A DNA stretch of 39,801 bases from Caldilineaceae bacterium (GTDB lineage Bacteria > Chloroflexota > Anaerolineae > Caldilineales > Caldilineaceae): assembly GCA_028819675.1 (NCBI GenBank), contig JAPPKT010000576.1:1-39801 (forward strand). Direction: 5' to 3'. The position numbers and the translations under genes were made by a program. Within the stretch, counting starts at the first letter, position 1, and each line of letters starts with the position of its first letter. The notes beneath the pieces are model-generated. The model saw only the letters and a program-made list of their open reading frames with translations, was not told the origin of the DNA and did not search any database. Shown one piece after another: positions 27,781-36,785 of this stretch.

Positions 27781-28764
27781 CTACATGTGATATCCCAACC
27801 GACGCAGAAGATTCTCCTTGCGGCGCCACTTTTGAAGGACTTTAACCCAGAGTTCCAGGTAGACGCGGGTCCCGACCATCTCTTCGATTTCGGGTCGAGC
27901 AGCTTGCCCAATTTTCTTGATCATAGAACCCTTGCCGCCGAGAACGATTCCCTTCTGACTGTGGCGTTCTACGTACAGTGTGGCGGCTATGTGTGTCATT
28001 TCCGGGCTGCGCTCGTTCCACTCGGTCACTGAGACGGCCAAACTGTGCGGGATCTCCTGGCGCAGAAACTGCAGCGCTTTTTCGCGGACGATTTCGGCGG
28101 CGATAAACCGCATTGAGAGGTCGGTTACCTGGTCGCTGGGATAGTAGAGTGGTCCTGAGGGAAGCAACTCGGCGAGCGCGGCGACGAGTTCTTCCACGCC
28201 CTCTCCGGTCGTCGCGCTCATTGTTCGCACCGGCAGGGACTTCTGGGCGCCGCTTCCCTTGGTGAGCCACCTGAGAAGGGAAAGGTACTCGTTGGTCCTA
28301 TCCTCGACTTCAATTCCTTTCAAACTGTCAATCTTATTTGCTCCGAGCAGGAGGAAGGGCAATTCGCCTGCGGCCTCATGCAACTCGCGCAGGCGCTCGA
28401 CAATATCCAGATCTTCGTCGGTTGGCGGCGTGCCAATGTCGACCAGCCACAAGATAACGTCGGAATCACTGGCGATGGCCTGCTCGGCCACGTTGACCAT
28501 GTGCTTGCCGAGTTTGTTTCGCGGCTGGTGGATGCCGGGCGTGTCGAGAAATATGAACTGGGCATCTTCATCGGTGCGGATGCCGAGGATCTGATCGCGT
28601 GTGGTCTGGGGTTTGTCGCTGGTGATGGCAATCTTCTGCCCAAGCAAACAGTTTAGAAGAGTGGACTTGCCGACATTTGGCCGTCCAATCACAGCAATGA
28701 ATCCGCTGCGAATTGACTCGGGAAATCCGTCGTCTCCAATTTCAAGTGCTGCTTCGGGTAGCAT
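27781..28764 (-). CDS. era: GTPase Era
   Basis: A ~327-residue ribosome-biogenesis GTPase that binds 16S rRNA. G1 GRPNVGKSTLLN, G2 region, G3 DTPGIHQPRNKLG and G4 NKID are clear. The C-terminal KH domain carries GKGSMIKKIGQAARPEIEEMVGTRVYLELWVKV. ATG 28764 is chosen; a GTG at 28824 is open in frame, but a TATAAT at 28830-28835 would place transcription start on it, so a downstream start is more likely. The gene ends about 170 bases before mutS2, which has its own possible promoter. Confidence 0.95.
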   Translation of the reverse strand: MLPEAALEIGDDGFPESIRSGFIAVIGRPNVGKSTLLNCLLGQKIAITSDKPQTTRDQILGIRTDEDAQFIFLDTPGIHQPRNKLGKHMVNVAEQAIASDSDVILWLVDIGTPPTDEDLDIVERLRELHEAAGELPFLLLGANKIDSLKGIEVEDRTNEYLSLLRWLTKGSGAQKSLPVRTMSATTGEGVEELVAALAELLPSGPLYYPSDQVTDLSMRFIAAEIVREKALQFLRQEIPHSLAVSVTEWNERSPEMTHIAATLYVERHSQKGIVLGGKGSMIKKIGQAARPEIEEMVGTRVYLELWVKVLQKWRRKENLLRRLGYHM

Positions 28765-28829
28765 GTGAGTTTTCTCAAAAAGCGATCCCGGCCTGGCCGG
28801 ACAAATGACTGGCACTTCAAGCACGGCGC

Positions 28830-28835
28830 ATTATA
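28830..28835 (-). promoter_or_regulatory. extended -10 promoter of era
   Basis: Minus-strand TGCTATAAT is a consensus -10 with the TGn extension. No good -35 is seen, as is usual for extended -10 promoters. Predicted start is near 28823, about 60 bases before the ATG at 28764. Confidence 0.55.
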
Positions 28836-29016
28836 GCACAAACGTCAGATACTCGATCCGGGTTCCAAAGGACACTCGACCAGTAAACATGGGGGCCCGC
28901 CGTCCAAACTAAGGACGCATCAAGCCTTCCGCGACCTGGACGTAAAGGCGGCGGCACTGGACCTCATGTAGAAGGGATACCGTAGTATGGGCGGACGAAG
29001 AGGAGTGGTGGAGAGT

Positions 29017-29087
29017 GGATCGGACAGGACTCGAACCTGTAACCCAGGAGTTATGAGCTCCTTGCTCTGCCATTGAGCTACCGATCC
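29017..29087 (-). tRNA. tRNA with anticodon CAU (elongator Met or Ile2)
   Basis: The 71-base cloverleaf is complete: acceptor GGATCGG/CCGATCC, D-arm GCTC...GAGC, anticodon arm AGGAG-CTCATAA-CTCCT (anticodon CAT) and T-arm ACAGG-TTCGAGT-CCTGT. The anticodon stem lacks the three G-C pairs of initiator tRNA, so it is elongator Met or the lysidine-modified Ile2 type. CCA is not encoded. Confidence 0.93.
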
Positions 29088-29111
29088 AACCTTGGCATAG
29101 GAGGGCTGAGA

Positions 29112-29181
29112 GCGGGTAGCGGGGATCGAACCCGCATCGTCGGCTTGGAAGGCCGGCGCTCTACCATTGAGCTATACCCGC
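29112..29181 (-). tRNA. tRNA-Gly (anticodon UCC)
   Basis: Cloverleaf with acceptor GCGGGTA/TACCCGC, D-arm GCTC/GAGC, anticodon loop CTTCCAA (anticodon TCC) and T-arm GCGGG-TTCGATC-CCCGC. The outermost anticodon-stem pair is C-A, so the stem may be four base pairs. CCA is not encoded. Confidence 0.93.
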
Positions 29182-29185
29182 AAGT

Positions 29186-29258
29186 CGGGGAGAGAGGATT
29201 TGAACCTCCGACCCCAGCGTCCCAAACGCTGTGCGCTGCCAGACTGCGCTACTCCCCG
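29186..29258 (-). tRNA. tRNA-Pro (anticodon UGG)
   Basis: Cloverleaf with acceptor CGGGGAG/CTCCCCG, anticodon arm CAGCG-TTTGGGA-CGCTG (anticodon TGG) and T-arm GGAGG-TTCAAAT-CCTCT. It is the first gene of the array, four bases before tRNA-Gly. CCA is not encoded. Confidence 0.94.
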
Positions 29259-29273
29259 GTTCTGCACTGAGTG

Positions 29274-29302
29274 ATTATAGCCTCAACAGCCCGAAAGAAC
29301 AA
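29274..29302 (-). promoter_or_regulatory. promoter of the tRNA array
   Basis: Minus-strand TTGTTC (29302-29297), 17 bases, then TATAAT (29279-29274), about 15 bases before tRNA-Pro. It lies between the TPR protein stop and the tRNAs, so the tRNAs are independent of the metK series. Confidence 0.7.
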
Positions 29303-29331
29303 TTCTCGCCGTAATCCGGTTCGCTTGAGGT

Positions 29332-30228
29332 CTAGCCGCTACGCGCATTTCGGCAACTGGCTGCGAGCTCGTCTCTTCTCGGTCTAAGTTCCAGCCAGTC
29401 GAGGACGGCGATCGCGCTTGTGTATTCGGCGGCGGCGTCGCACCAGTTTTCCTCGCGGGCGAAACCTTCGCCCAGGTAAACGTGCGCTCTTTGCAGGAGA
29501 AATTGGACGTCGCGGTATTCGGGGTCGATGCGGTAGAGATCCTCGAGGAGGCGAATGACGTGGGCCCAGTCGGCACCCCAATAGGTCTTGACATCGACAT
29601 AATGGGCAATCATATAGCGCTCCTCCTGAACCTGTGGGTTATTTGGGTCCAACTCGAGGGCGCCGTCAAACAGCTGCACGGCCTCTTCCAGACTCCCTTC
29701 TACGATCGCTGCCCTCGCCAGCTCGACGAAAGCGACGAAGAGATTCTTTTGCAGGTCATCTCTCCTGTAGTCCGGTTGCATGGACTGCACAAGGGAGAAG
29801 CGCTGGATCGCTTCCTGCCAGCGGCCTTCTTCATACAGGGCCATCGCCCTGCCCCACTCAAGATCTGTGGCGGTCGGCTCTGTTACAGTCTCCGGAACCG
29901 TCTCAGAAGTGTCGATTGCGTCCACGGCCATAATGGCGGAGCGGGCTGCATCGTTTTGCGGTTCGAACTCAAGGATTCCTGCGTAGACGGCGCGTGCCTC
30001 TTCGTGCATGCCGGCATCCAGCATGTCGGACGCGCGTTGCAGTAGGATGGCAATCTGTTGGCGGGTTTGGGCCTCGCCGCGCCTGAGGCCGTCACGGTAG
30101 CCCAGGACGACCATCAAGAGAATGATTACAAGGGCAAGTCCCGTCGAAATCGTTACGGTGTACCAGAATGATGCCGGTAGATCGCGAGGTGAGAACGGGG
30201 CGCCGGCAGGTTGTTGCTGTGTTTGCAT
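29332..30228 (-). CDS. membrane-anchored TPR protein
   Basis: A 298-residue protein with an N-terminal Pro/Gln-rich stretch, one transmembrane helix (~residues 24-43, TVTISTGLALVIILLMVVLGY) and a soluble region of TPR-like helical repeats. Typical repeat endings are visible, including MLDAGMHEEARAVYAGILEFEPQN, ALYEEGRWQEAIQRFSLVQSMQPDY and EGSLEEAVQLFDGALELDPNNPQ. An acidic, Thr-rich linker lies near residues 115-135. Start ATG 30228 is 14 bases after the metK stop. It probably serves as a scaffold at the cell envelope; partners are unknown. Confidence 0.85.
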   Translation of the reverse strand: MQTQQQPAGAPFSPRDLPASFWYTVTISTGLALVIILLMVVLGYRDGLRRGEAQTRQQIAILLQRASDMLDAGMHEEARAVYAGILEFEPQNDAARSAIMAVDAIDTSETVPETVTEPTATDLEWGRAMALYEEGRWQEAIQRFSLVQSMQPDYRRDDLQKNLFVAFVELARAAIVEGSLEEAVQLFDGALELDPNNPQVQEERYMIAHYVDVKTYWGADWAHVIRLLEDLYRIDPEYRDVQFLLQRAHVYLGEGFAREENWCDAAAEYTSAIAVLDWLELRPRRDELAASCRNARSG

Positions 30229-30242
30229 GAGTGAAGACAGGC

Positions 30243-31457
30243 TCAGCTTGCGGATTGCTTTAGGCGGGCGGCCATACTGGTATCTTCCCAGGGCAGAGAT
30301 AGGTCGTCGCGGCCGAAGTGCCCGTAGGCTGCGGTCTGCCGATAGATGGGGCGCCGAAGTTTGAGGTCGCGTATGATGGCGCCTGGTCGAAGGTCGAAGT
30401 GTTTCCCGATCAGTTCTTCTAGCTTCCCGTCGCTGATCTTGCCGGTGCCGAAGGTTTCCACGTTGACGCTGAGGGGTTGGGCAACCCCGATGGCGTAAGC
30501 AAGCTGAATTTCGCAGCGGTCGGCGAGACCTGCAGCAACGACATTCTTGGCTACCCAACGGGCTGCGTAGGCGCCGCTTCGGTCCACTTTAGTGCAGTCC
30601 TTGCCGCTGAAGGCGCCGCCTCCGTGCCGGCCCATGCCGCCGTAGGTGTCAACGATGATTTTGCGGCCGGTCAGGCCGGCATCGCCCATCGGCCCGCCTA
30701 CTACGAAGCGGCCCGTCGGGTTTACGTAGATGCGAATGTCATCATCGACCATTTCTGCAGGAAGAGTCGGTGAGATGCAGCGATCTATAATCTGCTGTCT
30801 AATCTCTTCCTGGCAGATGTCGGGAAGGTGCTGTGTGCTTATCAGAACGGTATGTATGCGCCTCGGCTTTCCGAAACTATATTCCACTGTTACTTGCGAC
30901 TTGCCATCGGGACCCAACCAGGGTAGCTCGCCGCTCTTGCGAAGCACGGCCAGCTGCCGGCTTAGTTTGTGGGCCAGATAGATAGGCAGGGGCATCAGGG
31001 CTTCGGTCTCGTTGCAGGCGAAGCCGAACATCATGCCCTGGTCGCCTGCGCCGACCGACTCGATTTCATCCTCCTCGCTGTCCATTGTGTCATTCTTGAA
31101 TTCCTGGGCGCGGTCGACACCAAGGGCGATGTCGGGCGACTGCGATGCGATTGCGACCTGTACACCGCACGTAGCGGCGTCGAAGCCTTTGGCGCTGTTA
31201 TCGAAACCGATTTCCTTGACCACTTTTCGAACCAGTTCGTCATAGTTCACGGATGCAGTGGTCGTTATTTCGCCGAGGAGAATTACAAAGCCTGTTTTGA
31301 CGGCCGCCTCGCAAGCAATGCGCGCGTTGGGATCCTGATCAAATATAGCGTCGACCACGGCGTCGCTGATCTGATCGCACATTTTGTCCGGGTGCCCCTC
31401 GGTTACCGATTCACTGGTAAAGAGGAGGGAGGGAGCGGTCATGAAGGTGCTACTCAT
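30243..31457 (-). CDS. metK: S-adenosylmethionine synthase
   Basis: A 404-residue enzyme making SAM from methionine and ATP. Signatures include [29 protein letters not shown] near the N terminus, [17 protein letters not shown], and [23 protein letters not shown] with the phosphate-binding loop. ATG 31457 follows AGGAG with eight-base spacing. It lies 45 bases after ahcY on the same strand, so the two are probably one transcript that regenerates and recycles SAM. No separate SAM riboswitch is seen before either gene; the one in this window lies upstream of mtnA. Confidence 0.97.
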   Translation of the reverse strand: MSSTFMTAPSLLFTSESVTEGHPDKMCDQISDAVVDAIFDQDPNARIACEAAVKTGFVILLGEITTTASVNYDELVRKVVKEIGFDNSAKGFDAATCGVQVAIASQSPDIALGVDRAQEFKNDTMDSEEDEIESVGAGDQGMMFGFACNETEALMPLPIYLAHKLSRQLAVLRKSGELPWLGPDGKSQVTVEYSFGKPRRIHTVLISTQHLPDICQEEIRQQIIDRCISPTLPAEMVDDDIRIYVNPTGRFVVGGPMGDAGLTGRKIIVDTYGGMGRHGGGAFSGKDCTKVDRSGAYAARWVAKNVVAAGLADRCEIQLAYAIGVAQPLSVNVETFGTGKISDGKLEELIGKHFDLRPGAIIRDLKLRRPIYRQTAAYGHFGRDDLSLPWEDTSMAARLKQSAS

Positions 31458-31502
31458 TTGCTGTTCTCCTGACTGCGGTTCGCATGCCTGCCTGCGGCAG
31501 TC

Positions 31503-32786
31503 TTATTCGGCTGTGCCAAGAGTCCACTCGTTCAGATAGGCCTCTTGTTCGGCGGTGAGGGTATCGATTTCAACGCCCATGGCTCTTAGCTTGAGGGCTG
31601 CGATCTCGCGGTCCAACTCTTCAGGCATGTCGTAGACGTCGCCGGTCATTTCGTCACAGTGTTTGAGGAGAAACTCGGCGGCCAGTGCCTGATTGGCGAA
31701 ACTCATGTCCATGACGGCGCTGGGGTGGCCTTCAGCGGCGGCGAGATTGACCAGGCGACCTTCGCCGGCAACATAGATGCGGCGGCCGTCTTCAAGAGTA
31801 TATTCATCGAGAAAATCGCGCACGCGAGTGATCTTGGTGGACATCGCTTCGAGCCCCTTCATATTAATCTCGACGTCGAAGTGGCCGCTGTTGGCGAGAA
31901 TGGCACCGTCCCGCATCTGTTCCATGTGATGGCGGTCGATAACGTTTATGTCGCCGGTGGCGGAACAGAATATGTGTCCCGCTTTGGCGGCATGGGACAT
32001 GGGCAGGACCTGGAAACCGTCCATGACCGCTTCCAAGGCGCGCAAGGGGTCGACCTCGGTGACGATGACGTTGGCGCCCATGCCTTTTGCGCGCATGGCG
32101 ATGCCTTTGCTGCACCAACCATAGCCGCCGACGACGAATGTTTTGCCGGCCATGAGAACGTTGGTGGCGCGGATAATGCCGTCCAAGGTGCTCTGGCCGG
32201 TGCCGTAGCGGTTGTCGAAAAAGTGCTTGGTCATGGCGTCGTTGACGGCGATGACGGGAAAGGCCAGTTTGCCCTGGGCGGCCATCGCCCTGAGGCGGAT
32301 AACGCCCGTTGTGGTCTCCTCGGTTCCCCCCATTACGCCGTCAAGCAGGCTGCTGCGCTGCGTATGGAGCATGGCGACGAGGTCCATGCCGTCGTCCATA
32401 GTCAGGTGGGGACTGGTATCGAGCACGGCGTTAAGGTGGGCGTTGTACAGGGCGTTAGTCTCGCCTTTGATGGCGAATACTGGCATTTCGTAGTAGGAGA
32501 CGAGGGCGGCGGCGATGTCGTCCTGTGTGCTGAGAGGATTGCTTGCGCAGAGTGCGATTTCAGCGCCGCCGGCGATGAGGATGCGCATCAGGTTGGCTGT
32601 TTCACTGGTGACATGCATGGCTGCGGCCATACGTACGCCTTCAAAGGGACGTTCGCGTCGGTAGCGTTCTTCAAGCAGGTCGAGCACGGGCATCTCTTTG
32701 GCTGCCCATTGCATGCGAAAGCGGCCGCGCTCGGCCAGGCTGATATCGGCTATGTCGTAGTTCTTGCCATGAACTGCTGTGGACAT
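31503..32786 (-). CDS. ahcY: adenosylhomocysteinase (SAH hydrolase)
   Basis: A 427-residue NAD-dependent enzyme that splits S-adenosylhomocysteine into homocysteine and adenosine, relieving inhibition of methyltransferases. Typical blocks are [63 protein letters not shown], the NAD-binding [30 protein letters not shown], and NSGHFDVEI. It is the shorter ~425-residue form found in many bacteria and archaea. The ATG follows GAGGAG. Its likely promoter sits just upstream (32826-32854). Confidence 0.97.
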   Translation of the reverse strand: MSTAVHGKNYDIADISLAERGRFRMQWAAKEMPVLDLLEERYRRERPFEGVRMAAAMHVTSETANLMRILIAGGAEIALCASNPLSTQDDIAAALVSYYEMPVFAIKGETNALYNAHLNAVLDTSPHLTMDDGMDLVAMLHTQRSSLLDGVMGGTEETTTGVIRLRAMAAQGKLAFPVIAVNDAMTKHFFDNRYGTGQSTLDGIIRATNVLMAGKTFVVGGYGWCSKGIAMRAKGMGANVIVTEVDPLRALEAVMDGFQVLPMSHAAKAGHIFCSATGDINVIDRHHMEQMRDGAILANSGHFDVEINMKGLEAMSTKITRVRDFLDEYTLEDGRRIYVAGEGRLVNLAAAEGHPSAVMDMSFANQALAAEFLLKHCDEMTGDVYDMPEELDREIAALKLRAMGVEIDTLTAEQEAYLNEWTLGTAE

Positions 32787-32825
32787 CTGTGGGGTAACTC
32801 CTCAAACGAATGAAGTGTTGTAGAC

Positions 32826-32854
32826 TCAGTATTTCATGGTCAGGCAATTGTCAA
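32826..32854 (-). promoter_or_regulatory. promoter of ahcY-metK
   Basis: Minus-strand TTGACA (32854-32849), 17 bases, then TACTGA (32831-32826). The -35 is perfect and the -10 is weaker. It lies after the stop of the small PD-(D/E)XK-like gene, so ahcY-metK need not depend on the defence-like unit. Confidence 0.6.
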
Positions 32855-32875
32855 AGTGGCGGTTCAACTTGCCCT

Positions 32876-33349
32876 CTAGCCGGCAAATGCTTTGACTAGA
32901 GGTGACCCACACCGAATCAACTTGACCGGCGTCGGCTTGTTTCGAAAGGAAACGTAGTTGGCTTTCTTCAGGAAGTTGTCCCTTTTGGTTCGTCGAAGTT
33001 CGCCGCCGTAGGCTGCTATGGGCCGAAACCTGACTCGCTGTTCACTTGGAATCAGTCTGCCTACGATGTCGGCGCCAGCGCGCAGCTGTGGCAGGAATTT
33101 GCTGACGCAGGCTGAACTCGCCGTTAGTTCAATTGGTGCAACCCACTCGGTGTCGGGAGTGGGGCCTGCTACGAAAAGAAAATCTGATCGCGGTTCCTCA
33201 GGGTCTACAGGCGCTGCCTCGTGTTCAAGATTGATGAGAGCCATAGGCTTCGGCGCGTTTTCCAACGGTAACGAGCAACGTCCATCGCGACACGAAGTTG
33301 TGTGGCAACGCGGGTCAGTACCTTCCATGATTGCTTTCACTGCAGACAA
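32876..33349 (-). CDS. small protein with PD-(D/E)XK-like core, ATPase partner
   Basis: A ~157-residue protein not assigned to a family. It has three Cys near the N terminus (CHTTSCRDGRC), then strand DFLFV with Asp56, about 14 residues later strand VAPIELT with Glu74, then helix KFLPQLRAGADIVGRL. This D...ExK-like spacing and following helix resemble the PD-(D/E)XK nuclease fold, except that Thr76 stands where Lys is expected. A basic end (RRTKRDNFLKK, KLIR) could contact nucleic acid. The start TTG 33349 is chosen since AGGA lies nine bases upstream, 5 bases after the ATPase stop; ATG 33391 has no ribosome site. It follows the ATPase gene directly and they are surely co-expressed. Confidence 0.65.
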   Translation of the reverse strand: MSAVKAIMEGTDPRCHTTSCRDGRCSLPLENAPKPMALINLEHEAAPVDPEEPRSDFLFVAGPTPDTEWVAPIELTASSACVSKFLPQLRAGADIVGRLIPSEQRVRFRPIAAYGGELRRTKRDNFLKKANYVSFRNKPTPVKLIRCGSPLVKAFAG

Positions 33350-33354
33350 ATGGG

Positions 33355-34929
33355 CTATTCCTCTTGAATTCGGGTAGAAATCTCCACCCATCGGTTGTAA
33401 AGGGATTCGGTTACGAGACCGAAGCCAGCGGGAAAGGTAGCGGACTCTTCATCAAGAGATATCTCCCTAACAACAGAGCCGCCCTTTTTCTCATCTGGTT
33501 CGAAGAACCATGCGCCTAACTGGTCCGGACAAAGAGCGATCTCTCCATCTTCGATTCCTTCTCGGCGTTCGATTGGCAGGTCGGACAGTCGAACCAGGTT
33601 TGCTAGTTCCTCAAGAATCCATTCACTGTGCGTAGTAATGAGGATCCTGATACCTGACTGCACTGCGGCAACCAGCAGCCTAGTAATCTTGGCCTGCATT
33701 TCAGGGTGCAAGTGGGACTCTGGTTCCTCAATAATCAGCAGGTCTCCTATTTGGACAACGTGGCGAAGGTACAGAACGATGGGAGCCAATTCCGATACCA
33801 TCGATGATGTGCTCATAAGCCCAAGTTCATGTTCCCACTCTCTCGGCCGGTAGGAAAAAGTGGGGAAACTGGTTTCAGAGCCCTCGATTTGTATTTCGCC
33901 CAAAAGGACTTCCTGTTCCAGCTGGCGCGCGAGATACGAACCTTTACCTGGAGTGTTGGTGGCTGAACCCGCCAAAGAAACGAGCTGAACGAGGAAGTCG
34001 CCTATGATTCCAGAAAAAGCTTGTCGCGATAGATGCCCGGATCGACGAGGTCGCGATGCGTCGGAAATCAAGGAACGCAAAACCAGTTGGTGCGCATGCA
34101 TGATTCCACCTCGGTCGGCAGGAAGATAGTGGGCAGGTCGACTGCAAGGGCCGCCTAACAGTGTGACAATCCCGTCCGCGAGAGCCTGTACAGTCTTGAG
34201 AACCTTGGATTTGCTTACTAGCCCCATCACTTCCCATTTCTTTACTGCAAAGTTATGCCAACTGGCACTCCAGTCAATCAAACCCTGGCTGAGACGACAA
34301 CGCAATGTTCTGGGAAAAGTAGGTTCCAATGTGGCACCCTGCTCATTCAACGAAATTCTAAAAAGGAATCCGTCGCTTTCCTCAGTTTTTGCAGCGTCTC
34401 CTGATCCCAGTGAGAATCCGGATCCCTTTCCGCTAGAGTACCTCGCAAGCTGTATAGTTGGGTCAACCCCAAAACATCTGGCAATATCACTATCGAGAAA
34501 CACGCTCAGACCTGTTATTGAGTCCAGGAATGGCCTAACTGTGGAAGCAACTGTTTCGGGTACATCGACTATGCTTCCCTTCTGCCAATTGGCAATCTGA
34601 AGACCAAGAAGGGCAGTGTTAAGCCAAGCATCCAGGGCTGCAATGTCGCCATCTGTCAAGTCAACCTTAAAGCCCTGGATTCTCTGGATTCGATCTTCTC
34701 CCCAAAGTTCTTCGGGGACGCTGAAATACTCACTGTCTCTTGTAAAGCTACCAAAAAGCCTATGCAGTGCATAGATGAGTGCAGCCATGTAGGACTTGCC
34801 GGTGTTGCTTGGCCCTACAAACACTGTCAGCTGGCGTAGCTCAATCTTCCCTTCGGCAATCGGTCCGAAGTTTTCGACGGACACTTCAAGGGGTTTGGAG
34901 TGCGAGTTTTCCATCATGTCTTGAATCAT
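33355..34929 (-). CDS. OLD-like AAA/ABC-type ATPase
   Basis: A 524-residue ATPase of the AAA_15/AAA_21 (OLD-like) group. FGPIAEGKIELRQLTVFVGPSNTGKS holds Walker A (~39-46). STSSMVSELAPIVLYL is the signature region, LLIIEEPESHLHPEMQ is Walker B with the catalytic Glu (~401-402), and ITTHSEWILEEL has the switch His (~434). No TOPRIM nuclease domain follows; instead the C terminus is short. Such ATPases pair with separate effectors in many defence systems (for example Septu-like and PARIS-like). The gene uses visibly more A/T-ending codons than its neighbours. It begins 30 bases after the upstream GNAT gene and its partner starts 5 bases after its stop. Its target is unknown. Confidence 0.88.
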   Translation of the reverse strand: MIQDMMENSHSKPLEVSVENFGPIAEGKIELRQLTVFVGPSNTGKSYMAALIYALHRLFGSFTRDSEYFSVPEELWGEDRIQRIQGFKVDLTDGDIAALDAWLNTALLGLQIANWQKGSIVDVPETVASTVRPFLDSITGLSVFLDSDIARCFGVDPTIQLARYSSGKGSGFSLGSGDAAKTEESDGFLFRISLNEQGATLEPTFPRTLRCRLSQGLIDWSASWHNFAVKKWEVMGLVSKSKVLKTVQALADGIVTLLGGPCSRPAHYLPADRGGIMHAHQLVLRSLISDASRPRRSGHLSRQAFSGIIGDFLVQLVSLAGSATNTPGKGSYLARQLEQEVLLGEIQIEGSETSFPTFSYRPREWEHELGLMSTSSMVSELAPIVLYLRHVVQIGDLLIIEEPESHLHPEMQAKITRLLVAAVQSGIRILITTHSEWILEELANLVRLSDLPIERREGIEDGEIALCPDQLGAWFFEPDEKKGGSVVREISLDEESATFPAGFGLVTESLYNRWVEISTRIQEE

Positions 34930-34959
34930 CTAGGGCGCAATTCGTCCTAGAATGACAGC

Positions 34960-35805
34960 CTAGAGTCCCCTCGTTGCGAAGCCCTCAAAGAAACGGCAAT
35001 GTACCTTAAATCCTAGCTTCTCATAGATGGATTTGGCAACCAAATTCTGTTCATCTACGTTCAGCACAATCACGCTGAATCCGTCTTTCTGGAGGGCGCG
35101 TGTGATGCTTATTGTGACTGCTTTCCCGAAGCCCAGGCCTCGGCGACCGGGTCTTGTGTAGATGTTGCCGATGGCAGCTACGCCCTGTGAGATGATCCTG
35201 TTTATCGAGACCGAGCCAATGGACTCAATTGGATTCGAGCCCTGTAGGGTCGGGCTTGCCTGACGATACGTAACGTGAGTGCCGCCGGCTGAGGCGAGAA
35301 TCCCGTCTTCGTCTTCGATGCCAAAGAAGAAGCCGTCTTCGAGCTGATCAGGGTCGAAAGCGTCCGGTGCGTAGTCGCCACCGTGTCGGTAGAGGGTGGT
35401 CAGCCGGTTGGCGTCGGACGCGGAGAGGCGACGGGCCGGCCAGGCGGGCAAGGGGATATGCTTGCCCTGTGGCAGCGCCATACGCACCATTTTCTGGGGA
35501 GAGACGTTTCGATAGTACCGTTGGACGACTGGCAGGTGCGATGGAAGGATGCTCAGGAACAGTTCGGGCGGCAGTTCAGCGGTAGACAGAGCGGCAGCGA
35601 CACCTTCAGGCTCGCCTGCGGTCAGTAGAATCGGTGGCTCGAGCCCGAAGTATATAAGCGCCAGTCCGCTGGCATCCCCGGAGACGAACCAGCGGCAGTG
35701 GCGGGCTAGGTCGGGGCGGAGGTCGGCGATGGCGTAGGCGGCCCAGACCGGGTCCTGGGACAGGACTTCGAAAACTGCCTCGCTGGCAGCGTGCCCGTTA
35801 CGCAT
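34960..35805 (-). CDS. GNAT acetyltransferase with N-terminal extension
   Basis: A 281-residue GNAT protein. The C-terminal domain has GNIYTRPGRRGLGFGKAVTISITRAL (acetyl-CoA loop) and VLNVDEQNLVAKSIYEKLGF. The N-terminal ~130 residues form an extra domain that begins AVFEVLSQDPVWAAYAIADL, a pattern shared by GCN5-related proteins with a degenerate first domain. ATG 35805 is chosen because it lies directly after the kinase stop; the longer frame overlaps the kinase gene. Substrate unknown. Confidence 0.83.
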   Translation of the reverse strand: MRNGHAASEAVFEVLSQDPVWAAYAIADLRPDLARHCRWFVSGDASGLALIYFGLEPPILLTAGEPEGVAAALSTAELPPELFLSILPSHLPVVQRYYRNVSPQKMVRMALPQGKHIPLPAWPARRLSASDANRLTTLYRHGGDYAPDAFDPDQLEDGFFFGIEDEDGILASAGGTHVTYRQASPTLQGSNPIESIGSVSINRIISQGVAAIGNIYTRPGRRGLGFGKAVTISITRALQKDGFSVIVLNVDEQNLVAKSIYEKLGFKVHCRFFEGFATRGL

Positions 35806-35806
35806 T

Positions 35807-36763
35807 TCAGGCCGGTTCTCCCCAGAGCAGTTCCTCGCCGAAAGTCTGTTCGTAGCGGAGGGCAAACTCCTGCGGGGTGAACTTGTGATTGGTTGTCCCG
35901 AACTGCTCCAGCACGTAGGTGGCGCACAGTGAACCAACGCGGCCGCACACGTCAACGGGCAGCCCGGCGCTGTAGGCGGCAAAATAGGCGCCGCGGTAGG
36001 CGTCACCTGCCCCGGTGGGCTCGGCTACCTTGAGAGGCGGCGCTATGGGTATGTGAAACTCCTGGCCTTCATGATAGATCAGACTACCGGCGCGGCCTTC
36101 GGTGACGACCAGCGTGCCAACCTCCTGGAGAATCGTCTGTCTCGACCAGCCGGTCTTGTTTTCGATGACTGCCATTTCGTAGTCGTTGACCATCAGCCAG
36201 GTGGCGCCCGGAATGCTCTCGCGCAGGTCTTCGCCGCTCAGCCGGGCGGTCTGCTGACTGGGGTCATAGGCAAAGGGGACGCCCAGATCGCGGCACTCTG
36301 AGGCGAAGTTCAGCATGGCCTGGGGATCATTGGGGCTGATAACCACGACGTCAGCATCGGTCAGACCGTGGTCGGCAAGGGAGACGTCGCGGCAGTCGCT
36401 CATTGCGCCGGCGTAGAAGTTTGCGATCTGGTTCTGCTCTTCGTCGGTACTTACAAAGAAACTGGCGGTGAATTTGTTGGGGATTTCAACGACATGGTCG
36501 GTGTTGATTCCGTGCTGGTCCAACCAGGCCTTGTAGTCGCCGAAGTCCTGACCGACGGTTCCAAATAGAATCGGATCGCCGCCGAGGAGCTTGAGAGAAT
36601 AGGCGATATTGGCGGCAGTGCCTCCCCGCTGGCGAACCATGTCTTCAACCAAAAAGCTGACGCTCAGGCGAGTCAGTTTTTCGGTGATTATCTGATCGGT
36701 GAATCTTCCGGGGAAGGACATCAGGTAGTCATAGGCGATGGAGCCGGAAACTACGATTCTCAT
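35807..36763 (-). CDS. PfkB-family kinase, adenosine-kinase-like
   Basis: A 318-residue ribokinase-family kinase. It begins RIVVSGSIAYDYLMSFPG and has QRGGTAANIAYSLKLLGG and the anion-hole/base motif EPTGAGDAYRGAYFAAY (~residues 250-266, Asp catalytic). The SGSIAYD...FPG start and overall length match bacterial and archaeal adenosine/nucleoside kinases more than sugar kinases. Beside mtnA, ahcY and metK, a role in removing adenosine released by AhcY is attractive; that is inference. ATG 36763 is chosen by family start. It is 22 bases downstream of the S51 gene and just before the GNAT gene. Confidence 0.88.
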   Translation of the reverse strand: MRIVVSGSIAYDYLMSFPGRFTDQIITEKLTRLSVSFLVEDMVRQRGGTAANIAYSLKLLGGDPILFGTVGQDFGDYKAWLDQHGINTDHVVEIPNKFTASFFVSTDEEQNQIANFYAGAMSDCRDVSLADHGLTDADVVVISPNDPQAMLNFASECRDLGVPFAYDPSQQTARLSGEDLRESIPGATWLMVNDYEMAVIENKTGWSRQTILQEVGTLVVTEGRAGSLIYHEGQEFHIPIAPPLKVAEPTGAGDAYRGAYFAAYSAGLPVDVCGRVGSLCATYVLEQFGTTNHKFTPQEFALRYEQTFGEELLWGEPA

Positions 36764-36785
36764 AGGGCACCCAAGTAAAGACTGG

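Noticed and set aside
28825..29016. Possible small gene or terminator between era and the tRNAs
   Set aside because: Only the era -10 region is supported; no hairpin with a U tract or protein-like frame was found.
31659..32813. 384-codon plus-strand open frame opposite ahcY
   Set aside because: It is the antisense shadow of ahcY, created by GC-rich codon bias; the minus-strand protein is unmistakable.
32787..32875. Possible SAM or SAH riboswitch before ahcY
   Set aside because: The gap is only 89 bases and holds a promoter; no conserved riboswitch blocks are seen.
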